Part shown: positions 1 to 7,044 of the stretch, piece by piece | How positions within the stretch are numbered: the first letter of the stretch is position 1 | Layout: every line of letters begins with the position of its first letter | The notes under the pieces: model-generated | What the model saw: only the letters and a program-made list of their open reading frames with translations | Databases searched by the model: none | Told to the model about the DNA's origin: nothing | Translations under genes and position numbers: made by a program | From: Prevotella sp. | GTDB taxonomy: Bacteria; Bacteroidota; Bacteroidia; Bacteroidales; Bacteroidaceae | Length of the DNA stretch: 33,876 nt | Assembly: GCA_017458225.1 (NCBI GenBank) | Contig: JAFTFX010000032.1 | Location: forward strand, 1 to 33,876 | Reading direction: 5' to 3'

Positions 1-183
1 ACAGGAGAATTGCATCCATACAGGCCAAAATCAACCGAAGGCCAAGGGAAAAACTAAACTTTCTCACACCAAATGAAGTCTTTTTCAAACATTATGCCTA
101 ACTTTGCACACAACTTGCACTTGCTGGTTGACTCTATAAACGAGATTGCACGCTTGCTATGTAATGAATAATTCTGTCAAAAA

Positions 184-215
184 CTTGTTCCGTTGAATTA
201 TATTTCGTATCTTTG
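184..215 (+). promoter_or_regulatory. pfkA promoter (Bacteroidota type)
   Basis: CTTG at 184-187 and TATCTTTG at 208-215 are separated by 20 bases, matching the Bacteroidota TTTG / TAnnTTTG promoter pattern. Transcription would start near 221, giving a leader of about 50 bases before the pfkA ATG. A second TAACTTTG lies at 99-106 but has no good upstream partner. Bases 1-183 hold no gene that I can see. Confidence 0.65.
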
Positions 216-271
216 CGACGATTTGTGAAGTACGACATAGCAAAAACGAAATTTCATAAAGAACAAGCATC

Positions 272-1249
272 ATGACAAGAATTAAGACAATCGGCATTCT
301 GACTTCCGGAGGCGATGCACCAGGCATGAATGCAGCCATACGTGCCGTGACACGCGCAGGCATTTACAACGGTTTCAACATCAAGGGTATCTACCGAGGC
401 TACGACGGCCTCATCAAAGGCGAGGTGAAGCAGTTCACAACTGAAGACGTGAGCGGCATCATCACCCACGGCGGCACTATTCTGAAGACGGCCCGTTCGA
501 AGGAGTTCATGACCATGGAGGGCATGCAAAAAGCCTACGAGACATGCAAAAAAGAGGAGATCGACGCACTGGTGGTCATCGGCGGCAACGGCTCGCTGAC
601 CGGTGCCCGCAACTTCGGCATGGAGTTCGACTTCCCCTGCATCGGTCTGCCCGGCACCATCGACAACGACCTCTACGGCACCGACTCGACCATTGGCTAC
701 GACACCACGATGAACACCATCATGGAGTGCGTAGACCGCATACGCGACACGGCCAACTCGCACGAGCGCATCTTCTTCGTTGAGGTAATGGGGCGCGATG
801 CTGGCTTCCTGGCTCAGAACTCGGCCATTGCCTGCGGTGCCGAGGCAGCCATCATTCCTGAGGAGATGATGGAAGAAGACCAGTTGGCCCACTTCATGGC
901 ACGCGGCATACGCAAGTCGAAGAAGTCGTGCATCGTCATCGTATCGGAAAGTCCCAAGTGCGGCGCGCTCTACTATGCCGACCGTGTGAAGAAAGAGTTC
1001 CCTGAGTTCGACGTGCGCGTATCTATTCTGGGTCACCTGCAGCGCGGCGGCAGTCCCTCGGCCTACGACCGCATTCTGGCCAGTCGCACCGGCGTTGGTG
1101 CCATCGAGGCCATCAAGCAGGGACAGCGCAACGTGATGGTGGGTGTGCGCAACAACGAGGTGGTCTACGTGCCTTTCTCTGAGTGCATACGTACAGACAA
1201 GCCCTTCAACAAAAAACTCATCAAGGTGCTCGACGAACTGAGCATCTAA
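272..1249 (+). CDS. pfkA: ATP-dependent 6-phosphofructokinase
   Basis: Cytoplasmic glycolytic enzyme that phosphorylates fructose 6-phosphate to fructose 1,6-bisphosphate. At 325 residues it has the length of the bacterial ATP-PFK family. Visible motifs are the N-terminal nucleotide-binding [13 protein letters not shown] (13-25), the catalytic TIDND (129-133), the substrate-binding EVMGRDAG (171-178) and GHLQRGGSP (254-262). The glycine after GGN in GGNGS (104-108) is the ATP-type residue, since PPi enzymes usually carry Asp there. The Asp that normally precedes it (GGDGS) is Asn here, which is worth noting because that position is linked to the metal. The start is the first ATG after a good promoter. 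The PL11 lyase begins 11 bases after the stop, so the two genes are probably co-transcribed. Identification is firm; exact cofactor preference is inferred. Confidence 0.96.
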   Translation: MTRIKTIGILTSGGDAPGMNAAIRAVTRAGIYNGFNIKGIYRGYDGLIKGEVKQFTTEDVSGIITHGGTILKTARSKEFMTMEGMQKAYETCKKEEIDALVVIGGNGSLTGARNFGMEFDFPCIGLPGTIDNDLYGTDSTIGYDTTMNTIMECVDRIRDTANSHERIFFVEVMGRDAGFLAQNSAIACGAEAAIIPEEMMEEDQLAHFMARGIRKSKKSCIVIVSESPKCGALYYADRVKKEFPEFDVRVSILGHLQRGGSPSAYDRILASRTGVGAIEAIKQGQRNVMVGVRNNEVVYVPFSECIRTDKPFNKKLIKVLDELSI

Positions 1250-1260
1250 AAAACACCTAT

Positions 1261-3198
1261 ATGAAACATTTCTTTCTTTTGCTCCTGATCATGCTGGCTG
1301 GAAGCTCTGCCGGCGCACAGTCGCGTTATCACGTGAAGAAAATGGCCACCGAGTCGCTCGACCGTGGCGTAGTGGCCATCCGACAAGCCGACGGCAAAGT
1401 GGTCGTCAGCTGGCGCGTGTTGCGCGACGACCATCATCACGAAGCCTTCGATGTCTATCGCAACGGCCACCGGCTGACCCCTCAGCCGCTGACCAAGGGC
1501 GGCACGTTCTTCATCGACGAGCAGCCCCTGCAGGGCGAAGATGCCATCTACGAGGTGAAGGGCGGCAGCGTTAACGGACAGTACACGCTCTGTGCCGATG
1601 CCCCCGTGGGCTATCTGCCAGTGAAACTCGAGAAGCCAGAAGGAGGAAAAGTGCCTGTGATGGAAGGGCAGCCACGCGCCAACCGACAGGGTCGCGGTCG
1701 TGGCCGCCGACAGTGGGTTGACACCGGCGAATACACTTACTCGGCCAACGATGCCTCTGTGGGCGATGTGGACGGCGACGGACAGTATGAGATCATCCTG
1801 AAATGGGAGCCGTCGAACAGTCACGACAACTCGCACTACGGCTATTCGGGCCCCACCCTGCTCGACTGCTATCGTCTGAGCGGCGAACGGCTCTGGCGCA
1901 TCAACCTTGGGACGAACATCCGCTCAGGAGCCCACTACACGCAGTTCATGGTCTACGACTTCGACGGTGACGGACGGGCCGAGCTGATGGTGAAGACGGG
2001 CGACGGCACCACTGACGGCACCGGTAAGGTGATTGGCGACGGACAGGCCGACTGGCGCAACAAGGGCGGACACATCATAGAAGGACCTGAATATATCACC
2101 GTGTTCGACGGCTTGACCGGTCGCGCCCTCGACACCAAACCCTATATTCCCGAGCGCGGCGATGTGGCTGCATGGGGCGACAAATACGGCAACCGCTGCG
2201 AGCGCTATCTGGCCGGCGTGGGCTATCTGGGTGCCAAGAACCAGGAGGGCAAGCTGGTGGCCAGCGGCATCTTCTGCCGAGGCTACTACACACGCACAGT
2301 CATTGCCGCCTGGGACTGGGATGGACGGCAACTGACGAACCGCTGGACCTTCGACACCAATCAGCCCCAGTGGGCCACTTACGCCGGACAGGGCAACCAC
2401 AACCTGCGCATCTGCGACGTTGACGGCGACGGACTCGACGAGATCACCTACGGCTCGATGGCCGTCGACAACGACGGAAAGGGACTGTACAACACCGGCT
2501 TCGGCCATGGCGATGCCATCCATCTGGTGGCCGACCCGAAGAACAACCACCTCTATATATGGGACTGCCACGAAAACAAGCGCGACGGCAGCGACCTGCG
2601 CGATGCCAAGACAGGCAAGGTGGTGTTCCAGATTAAAAGCCGCACCGACGTAGGCCGCGCAATGGCCGCCGACATAGACCCCACCAATCCCGGCATGGAG
2701 ATGTGGAGCACCGACAGCCACGGCATCCGCAACATGAAGGGCGAAGTGGTCTCAACGGCCAAGGACCCCAAGGATCCGCAACACGACAACACGCTGGTCA
2801 TCAACGGCCGCTACCTGCCCGTGAACTTCGGCATCTGGTGGGACGGCGACCTGCTGCGCGAACTGCTCGACCACGAGACGGTATCGAAATACAACTGGAC
2901 AGAGAAGACCATCGACACCGTGCAGCGCTTTGAGGGTCGCTTCAACAACAGCACAAAGTCGAACCCCTGTCTCTCTGCCGACATCCTGGGCGACTGGCGC
3001 GAAGAGGTCATCGTGCGCAACGACGACTCGTCAGAGCTGCGCATCTATGTCACCCCCTTCCCCACCGACTACCGCATGAACTGCCTGATGCTCGACATTC
3101 CCTATCGCATCTCGGTAGCCACGCAGAACGTGGGCTATAACCAGCCTTCCGAGCCCGGCTTCTACATAGGCCCCGACCGCAAGGACTACCTGAGATAA
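1261..3198 (+). CDS. Rhamnogalacturonan lyase, PL11 family (secreted)
   Basis: Predicted polysaccharide lyase that cleaves the rhamnose-galacturonate backbone of rhamnogalacturonan I by beta-elimination. The start at 1261 gives 645 residues with a clear signal peptide (MKHFFLLLLIMLAGSSAGAQ). An in-frame codon at 1183 would overlap pfkA and hide this signal, so I reject it. After an N-terminal beta domain, the propeller typical of the YesW/YesX family carries calcium-type repeats such as DVDGDGQYEI (from residue 169), DFDGDGRAEL and DVDGDGLDEI. The following KWEPSNSHDNSHYGYSG segment is also characteristic. Residues 138-150 are an unusual Arg/Gly-rich stretch. Endo versus exo action cannot be decided from sequence reading. 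Its neighbour is pfkA, not a SusC/SusD pair; other pectin enzymes lie 4 to 23 kb downstream. Confidence 0.9.
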   Translation: MKHFFLLLLIMLAGSSAGAQSRYHVKKMATESLDRGVVAIRQADGKVVVSWRVLRDDHHHEAFDVYRNGHRLTPQPLTKGGTFFIDEQPLQGEDAIYEVKGGSVNGQYTLCADAPVGYLPVKLEKPEGGKVPVMEGQPRANRQGRGRGRRQWVDTGEYTYSANDASVGDVDGDGQYEIILKWEPSNSHDNSHYGYSGPTLLDCYRLSGERLWRINLGTNIRSGAHYTQFMVYDFDGDGRAELMVKTGDGTTDGTGKVIGDGQADWRNKGGHIIEGPEYITVFDGLTGRALDTKPYIPERGDVAAWGDKYGNRCERYLAGVGYLGAKNQEGKLVASGIFCRGYYTRTVIAAWDWDGRQLTNRWTFDTNQPQWATYAGQGNHNLRICDVDGDGLDEITYGSMAVDNDGKGLYNTGFGHGDAIHLVADPKNNHLYIWDCHENKRDGSDLRDAKTGKVVFQIKSRTDVGRAMAADIDPTNPGMEMWSTDSHGIRNMKGEVVSTAKDPKDPQHDNTLVINGRYLPVNFGIWWDGDLLRELLDHETVSKYNWTEKTIDTVQRFEGRFNNSTKSNPCLSADILGDWREEVIVRNDDSSELRIYVTPFPTDYRMNCLMLDIPYRISVATQNVGYNQPSEPGFYIGPDRKDYLR

Positions 3199-3290
3199 AC
3201 CATCAAAAAAGTTTTTGGCAATTTTGCTGTCACTGCTGTCACTCATTCTGCAATTGACGGCATATCATGGTCTAATTAGCAACAAATTCC

Positions 3291-3359
3291 GCTCTGTTTA
3301 ATATCAGATCTCGGTGTGGTTTGTATTGAATCACACCGAAATCTGTATTTAATTAGAGC
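3291..3359. repeat. 69-bp imperfect palindrome (large hairpin)
   Basis: Two 28-base arms (3291-3318 and 3332-3359) are complementary at 22 of 28 positions around a 13-base loop. The inner CGGTGTG/CACACCG and the CAGAT/ATCTG and GCTCT/AGAGC blocks are perfect. It lies between the lyase stop and the next promoter. It may stop transcription, stabilise the 3' end of the pfkA-lyase transcript, or be a small remnant mobile element. There is no T-run typical of an intrinsic terminator. Confidence 0.6.
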
Positions 3360-3376
3360 GAAAAGTGACGCTTATT

Positions 3377-3391
3377 GAACATATTTTGTTC
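3377..3391. promoter_or_regulatory. Operator-like palindrome, toxin pair promoter
   Basis: GAACA-N5-TGTTC (GAACATATTTTGTTC) ends six bases before the -33 box at 3398. An identical copy stands at 4087-4101 in front of the surface protein gene. Position and symmetry fit a dimeric repressor site; an antitoxin is the obvious candidate, which is inference. Confidence 0.45.
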
Positions 3392-3397
3392 GTTTTC

Positions 3398-3429
3398 TTT
3401 GGTAGAACAGGAAAAACACCGTAATTTTG
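3398..3429 (+). promoter_or_regulatory. Promoter of the toxin-antitoxin-like pair
   Basis: TTTG (3398-3401), 20-base spacer, TAATTTTG (3422-3429): a perfect match to the Bacteroidota promoter pattern. The expected start is near 3435, leaving a leader of about 25 bases. Confidence 0.7.
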
Positions 3430-3459
3430 CAGAACACTTTACGATAAATCGCATATAAT

Positions 3460-3723
3460 ATGAGTGAAGATCTTTTCCTTTCCAGCTTAAATGAAGAACA
3501 GCCATTGATGGCATGCGAGCCAATAGGCGCAACGTCTACTTCTATGCAATCAGGCCAACACCAGCATTATTTCATTCCTACGGGAGTGCCTCAAAGTTTC
3601 TCAGCAGCCATAGACGACATAGAAGAAGGTGAAAAGGAGTTCAATCGAGGAGACACGTTTACGCATCAAGAAGTAATGCAAATGGTGTGGGATAAAATTC
3701 AAAGCTATGCAGGTAAAGTATAA
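3460..3723 (+). CDS. Small protein upstream of toxin, putative antitoxin
   Basis: An 87-residue acidic protein that I do not recognise by family. The C-terminal half (GEKEFNRGDTFTHQEVMQMVWDKI) has the look of short antitoxins that pair with RelE/ParE toxins: charged, helical, with a T-H-Q-E-V-M-x-x-V segment. The N-terminal half (about residues 1-45) is rich in Ser, Gln and His and looks unstructured. It has its own promoter 30 bases upstream, and its last 17 bases overlap the toxin start in another frame, which is the usual translational coupling in such modules. No DNA-binding motif can be asserted. The antitoxin role is inferred from position and overlap only. Confidence 0.65.
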   Translation: MSEDLFLSSLNEEQPLMACEPIGATSTSMQSGQHQHYFIPTGVPQSFSAAIDDIEEGEKEFNRGDTFTHQEVMQMVWDKIQSYAGKV

Positions 3724-4015
3724 CAAGAAAGCTTCTCAACATATCAGCAGCACCATTGATTACTATCTTGAAAATTTTGGCACGCAGGCGACAGTAAACC
3801 TTGCCCATGAAATAGATGAGAAAATAAAGACTCTACGTAAATATCCTGAAATAGGGTTTCCTGAGCCATTGCTGAGAGATAGATATATTTTGTATCGCGC
3901 CACACATATAGGGAAATATCACAAATTGATCTATTATGTTAGAGGCAAGACACTTCGTGTAGCTGCCTTTTGGGACATGCGGATGCGCCCTGACAAACTG
4001 ACAAAAATGGTATAA
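3707..4015 (+). CDS. RelE/ParE-family toxin
   Basis: A 102-residue basic protein of the RelE/ParE fold. Seen: a helical N-terminus (QVKYNKKASQHISSTIDYYLENFG), the KIKTLRKYPEIGFPEP segment, the strand YILYRATHIGKYHKLIYYVRG and the C-terminal strand with AAFWDMRMRPDKL, where Arg and Asp residues sit as in many Bacteroidota RelE/ParE toxins. The family acts either as a ribosome-dependent mRNA interferase or on gyrase, and the sequence does not decide which. The start overlaps the upstream gene by 17 bases, supporting one bicistronic module. A 30-base hairpin follows 12 bases after the stop, then the second copy of the promoter repeat. Confidence 0.8.
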   Translation: MQVKYNKKASQHISSTIDYYLENFGTQATVNLAHEIDEKIKTLRKYPEIGFPEPLLRDRYILYRATHIGKYHKLIYYVRGKTLRVAAFWDMRMRPDKLTKMV

Positions 4016-4027
4016 TTTCTCACGCAG

Positions 4028-4057
4028 AGCCGCAGAGGGTATGTGCTCTCTGCGGCT
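4028..4057. repeat. Perfect 10-bp stem hairpin after toxin gene
   Basis: AGCCGCAGAG (4028-4037) pairs perfectly with CTCTGCGGCT (4048-4057) around a 10-base loop. The phrase CACGCAGAGCCGCAGAG that opens it resembles an interspersed repeat that I recall from Bacteroidota genomes. It may end the toxin transcript, although the following T-run is only three bases. Confidence 0.55.
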
Positions 4058-4086
4058 TTGCGCGAAATCACTTTTTCGGGCAATCC

Positions 4087-4140
4087 GAACATATTTTGTT
4101 CGTTTTCTTTGGTTAAATCGGAAAAACACCGTAATTTTGC
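4087..4140 (+). repeat. 54-bp promoter/operator repeat, copy 2
   Basis: Second copy of the block at 3377-3430 (50 of 54 identical), including the GAACA-N5-TGTTC palindrome at 4087-4101. Together the copies bracket the toxin-antitoxin-like pair. Confidence 0.85.
4108..4139 (+). promoter_or_regulatory. Promoter of the surface protein gene
   Basis: TTTG (4108-4111), 20-base spacer, TAATTTTG (4132-4139). The expected start near 4145 leaves a leader of about 100 bases, with a small hairpin GAGGC/GCCTC at 4182-4195. Confidence 0.65.
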
Positions 4141-4245
4141 ACTCGCTTATGGGCCAGCGTGAGCTTCCCCTTCAGCGATGCGAGGCACCTGCCTCAGCCT
4201 CTATATAAATATGGTATAAAATCAACCAACTAATAATAATTCATT

Positions 4246-6585
4246 ATGATTAAAAAACATTTACTATTAAAAACAATGCTCCTGCTATGCGCCCTGGTAG
4301 GGGGAAGTAATGTGTGGGGACAAGCAGACTATTCGGCAGTTTATACTAGTAGTATCGCCCTATCTACTACGGGTGGAACTTCTGCATCTACAGCAAAAGT
4401 CAAAGTCGTTAGTGGTGGTACAGAATATGATGCAATAAAAGCAGGAACAGGAAGTGCTACAGGTGCAGTTAAGATTACAGTTCCTGCAGGGACTAAATAC
4501 CTACATTTTCATGCAGCTGGATGGAATAAGGAAAACATTTCACTGGCTATTACTCCATCAGGATATTCAAGCAACATTGCTTTAACTAGCGATTCTGGCA
4601 TTTCAGGTAGTTCGCCATTCACTTTGACAGGAACAGCTTCTTCTTCTAGCTTTTACAAAGTAATAACCTTCAGTACCGCTCTATCGTCTAATACGGATTT
4701 GACCTTTACCGCATCAGGAGGAAAACGCTTTGTTATTTGGGGTGTCAATGAAGAAGCATTACCTTCAAGCGTGACAGTCAAACAGGGCGGCTCTACGGTG
4801 ACCAACTTGGACATAACGGCAGGTGACGAGGATGTGACATTGACGGCTACCGTTACTCCTGCCAGTGCCAGCCAGAGTGTTACTTGGGAATCAGACAACA
4901 CCAGTGTTGCTACTGTGACAAGTGGTGGTGTGGTTCATGCCGTTGGAGCAGGTACAGCAAACATCAAAGCCATCTCTTCATTGAACACTGTATTTGGCAC
5001 GTGTGCAATCACCGTATCGGCAGCAACAAATCCTGCAGCTACCGTTTCTGAGACAGCACTTGCCTTTGGCGATGTTGAAGTTGGACAAACAAAGAACCTG
5101 ACTTTCACCGTGACCCCAGCTAACCTAACAGGGGCTCTAACTATTGCTAGCAATAATGCAAAGTATACCGTGTCACCTACTTCTATTGCACAAGACATGA
5201 CGACAGCTCAGACCATTACTGTAACCGCTGCCCCTACAGCCTTGAACGATGATATGGATGGCACAATCACCATCAGTGGTGGCGGTCTTGCCAGCAACAA
5301 GACGGTGACACTCTCTGCAGCTCCATATCAGGTATCTAATGTAACTTTGGTCGCGACAGACAATCTTGGTACGTTTAAACAAGGAGATGATGTCGTGACT
5401 TCAATAATCTCTCGTGTAGGCAATACAGTTACCTTGACTGCCGTCCCCAATAGTGGCTATGTTTTTAACGGATGGACTGCTACTGGTGCAACCCCCACCT
5501 CATCCAACACTGCCACGACAGAGTTTACACTTTCAGGAGCAACCGTAACCCTGACCGCCAATTTCACTGAAATACCAGTTCCTGTTGTAACTCTTGACCT
5601 GTCTGACAATAGCGAATGGAAAATACCTACGAGTTCAAAAGAGACTGGTACACACGAATATACAAGTGGGGATTACACAATAACACTATATGGCCCAAGT
5701 GGCAATGGTTATTATTTTGACGCGGACAATGTGATGCTTGGAAAGACTGGTGCATCTCTGTCATTACCAGCATTCTCATTTGACGTTAAAAAGATAACTG
5801 TATATGGAGCGACTGGTGCATCAGGTTCCGTCACGTTTAATATTTTTGTTGGAGATAATGCGGTTAGTTCAGAAGCAACAAGCTCCAAAGTGGCTCACGA
5901 GTTTGAAATCGCGACCGCCAAACAAACAGCAGGTACCATATACACTATAAAAGTCACCAATGCGAATAACATGCGTATTTCAAGTATAGAAGTCTATGGT
6001 GATGCTGAGAGCGTTACTGTTACTAGTGCAAAATATGCTACTTACTGTAGCAAAAACAAACTCGACTTCAGCGGAACTGGCATTACTGCCTATAAAGCTG
6101 TATCAAATGGCTCTTCTGTTGAACTTACCCAAATTACCGATGGTATTATTCCTGCAAAAACAGGAGTTATCCTTTATAGTCCTAATGCTGTAACAAAGCC
6201 GATACCTTTCACATCAGATGCCGCATCAACAAGTTTTACTGACAACGAGCTCATTGGTATCACCGCACGCACGAAGGTAGCATACGACGGTGAAGGTTCA
6301 AAAAAGAACTACATTCTGGCTAACGAAGCGAGCGGCATAGGCTTCTACAAAGCAACATCGGGAGAGGGTGCTTACCTACCCGCCAACCGCGCATATCTTA
6401 GCACTGCGAATGTTAGTCCTGCACGCTATATGGGCTTTGACTTCGAAAGCGAGACAACGAAAATCGCTGAAGTAGAGGTTAAGGAAACAATGGCCCAAGA
6501 GGTCTACGACCTGCAGGGACGCAAGGTGAAGAACCCCACACGCGGACTCTACATTGTTAACGGCAAAAAAGTCGTGATGAAATAA
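4246..6585 (+). CDS. Secreted surface protein with Ig-like repeats and CTD
   Basis: A 779-residue protein with a signal peptide (about 1-25, ending SNVWGQ). Domains in order: a beta-rich Ser/Thr/Gly region (26-170); a BIG2-type Ig-like domain (about 173-258, with TWESDNTSVATVTSGGVVHAVGAG); a HYDIN/ASPM-like domain (about 266-358, ALAFGDVEVGQTKNLTFTV); an InlB-type repeat (about 392-442, GYVFNGWTATG then VTLTANF); a second beta domain (445-586); and a conserved C-terminal region (about 587-779). The end, EVYDLQGRKVKNPTRGLYIVNGKKVVMK, resembles type IX secretion sorting domains of Prevotella, so SprA encoded at 14743-22302 could export it. No catalytic motif is visible; adhesion or glycan binding is inference. 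The gene is AT-richer than the enzymes on both sides except for its last 350 bases, suggesting a horizontally acquired or modular protein. Expression probably follows the same control as the toxin pair. Confidence 0.8.
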   Translation: MIKKHLLLKTMLLLCALVGGSNVWGQADYSAVYTSSIALSTTGGTSASTAKVKVVSGGTEYDAIKAGTGSATGAVKITVPAGTKYLHFHAAGWNKENISLAITPSGYSSNIALTSDSGISGSSPFTLTGTASSSSFYKVITFSTALSSNTDLTFTASGGKRFVIWGVNEEALPSSVTVKQGGSTVTNLDITAGDEDVTLTATVTPASASQSVTWESDNTSVATVTSGGVVHAVGAGTANIKAISSLNTVFGTCAITVSAATNPAATVSETALAFGDVEVGQTKNLTFTVTPANLTGALTIASNNAKYTVSPTSIAQDMTTAQTITVTAAPTALNDDMDGTITISGGGLASNKTVTLSAAPYQVSNVTLVATDNLGTFKQGDDVVTSIISRVGNTVTLTAVPNSGYVFNGWTATGATPTSSNTATTEFTLSGATVTLTANFTEIPVPVVTLDLSDNSEWKIPTSSKETGTHEYTSGDYTITLYGPSGNGYYFDADNVMLGKTGASLSLPAFSFDVKKITVYGATGASGSVTFNIFVGDNAVSSEATSSKVAHEFEIATAKQTAGTIYTIKVTNANNMRISSIEVYGDAESVTVTSAKYATYCSKNKLDFSGTGITAYKAVSNGSSVELTQITDGIIPAKTGVILYSPNAVTKPIPFTSDAASTSFTDNELIGITARTKVAYDGEGSKKNYILANEASGIGFYKATSGEGAYLPANRAYLSTANVSPARYMGFDFESETTKIAEVEVKETMAQEVYDLQGRKVKNPTRGLYIVNGKKVVMK

Positions 6586-6631
6586 TATTTATTAATCATT
6601 CTTAGCAAGCTAAGCGAGCAGAACTCGAGCG

Positions 6632-6651
6632 TATGGTCATTTATGGTCATT
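6632..6651. repeat. 10-bp direct duplication before peptide gene
   Basis: TATGGTCATT occurs twice in tandem (6632-6641 and 6642-6651). Just upstream is a tight palindrome CTTAGC-AA-GCTAAG (6601-6614). Both lie in the leader of the small peptide gene and create ATG triplets that should not be mistaken for its start. Confidence 0.6.
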
Positions 6652-6672
6652 CGTGTTAAAAACAAAAACAAT

Positions 6673-6855
6673 ATGAAAAAGAACTATATAATTCCTGCCA
6701 CAGAGTGGCACACCATAAAACTGGAATCTTTAATGCAAGCAGCCAGTAGTTTCACACAAAATAACGAAGAGGCAGCTTCAGTCACTGGAACTGGCGAAAG
6801 TGCTATATACTCCAACTCCCTAAGTCGCGGCAGCAACTTCTGGGACGAAGAATAA
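6673..6855 (+). CDS. Small 60-residue peptide, Prevotella-type
   Basis: The start at 6673 gives MKKNYIIPATEWHTIKLESL and a 60-residue product; an ATG at 6643 adds ten residues but lies inside a duplicated leader. The form is recognisable to me: Bacteroidales genomes carry many short proteins that begin MKKxYxxP, continue with a short helix ending in LMQAAS or LLxAS, then a Gly/Ser/Thr-rich linker, and end in an aromatic-acidic tail such as FWDEE here. Their function is unknown to me. No transmembrane segment or lipobox is present. The gene follows the surface protein by 87 bases without an evident promoter of its own and ends in a strong terminator, so the two are probably one transcript. Confidence 0.7.
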   Translation: MKKNYIIPATEWHTIKLESLMQAASSFTQNNEEAASVTGTGESAIYSNSLSRGSNFWDEE

Positions 6856-6875
6856 AAAAGTAGATATATTCATGT

Positions 6876-6908
6876 AAAGGCCGCCGTCCGAAAGGATAGC
6901 GGCCTTTT
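6876..6908 (+). terminator. Intrinsic terminator of surface protein/peptide unit
   Basis: Perfect 9-bp stem AAAGGCCGC (6876-6884) / GCGGCCTTT (6899-6907), with an inner TCC-GAAA-GGA tetraloop extension, followed by T residues. Confidence 0.85.
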
Positions 6909-6959
6909 ATTGTTAAATGCTTATTCACTATCACTCAACTTAAAAAAGAAAGGAGTTTC

Positions 6960-6990
6960 TTTGTTTTTTTCTCGGTTTTTTGTATCTTTG
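6960..6990 (+). promoter_or_regulatory. Promoter of GH97-GH28 unit
   Basis: TTTG (6960-6963), 19-base spacer, TATCTTTG (6983-6990). It lies just after the terminator and 55 bases before the GH97 start. Confidence 0.75.
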
Positions 6991-7044
6991 TCGGGAATTA
7001 CCAAAACTACCCACGATTACTAACTTAAAAAAACGAAGAAATAG

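Larger units (their letters stand above)
3377..3430 (+). repeat. 54-bp promoter/operator repeat, copy 1
   Basis: Matches 4087-4140 at 50 of 54 positions, exactly 710 bases apart. The four differences all fall inside the promoter spacer, so the palindrome, the -33 box and the -7 box are identical in both copies. Confidence 0.85.

Noticed and set aside
102-110. Second promoter (TAACTTTG at 99-106) before pfkA
   Set aside because: No TTTG at the proper distance upstream, and the box at 208-215 is better placed.
254-1036. Long open frame of 260 codons opposite pfkA
   Set aside because: Shadow of a GC-rich gene in another frame; the protein shows no family features while pfkA on the other strand is unmistakable.
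3460-4015. Possible phage or plasmid origin of the toxin pair
   Set aside because: No integrase, replication gene, attachment site or transfer gene is present; only local direct repeats were found.
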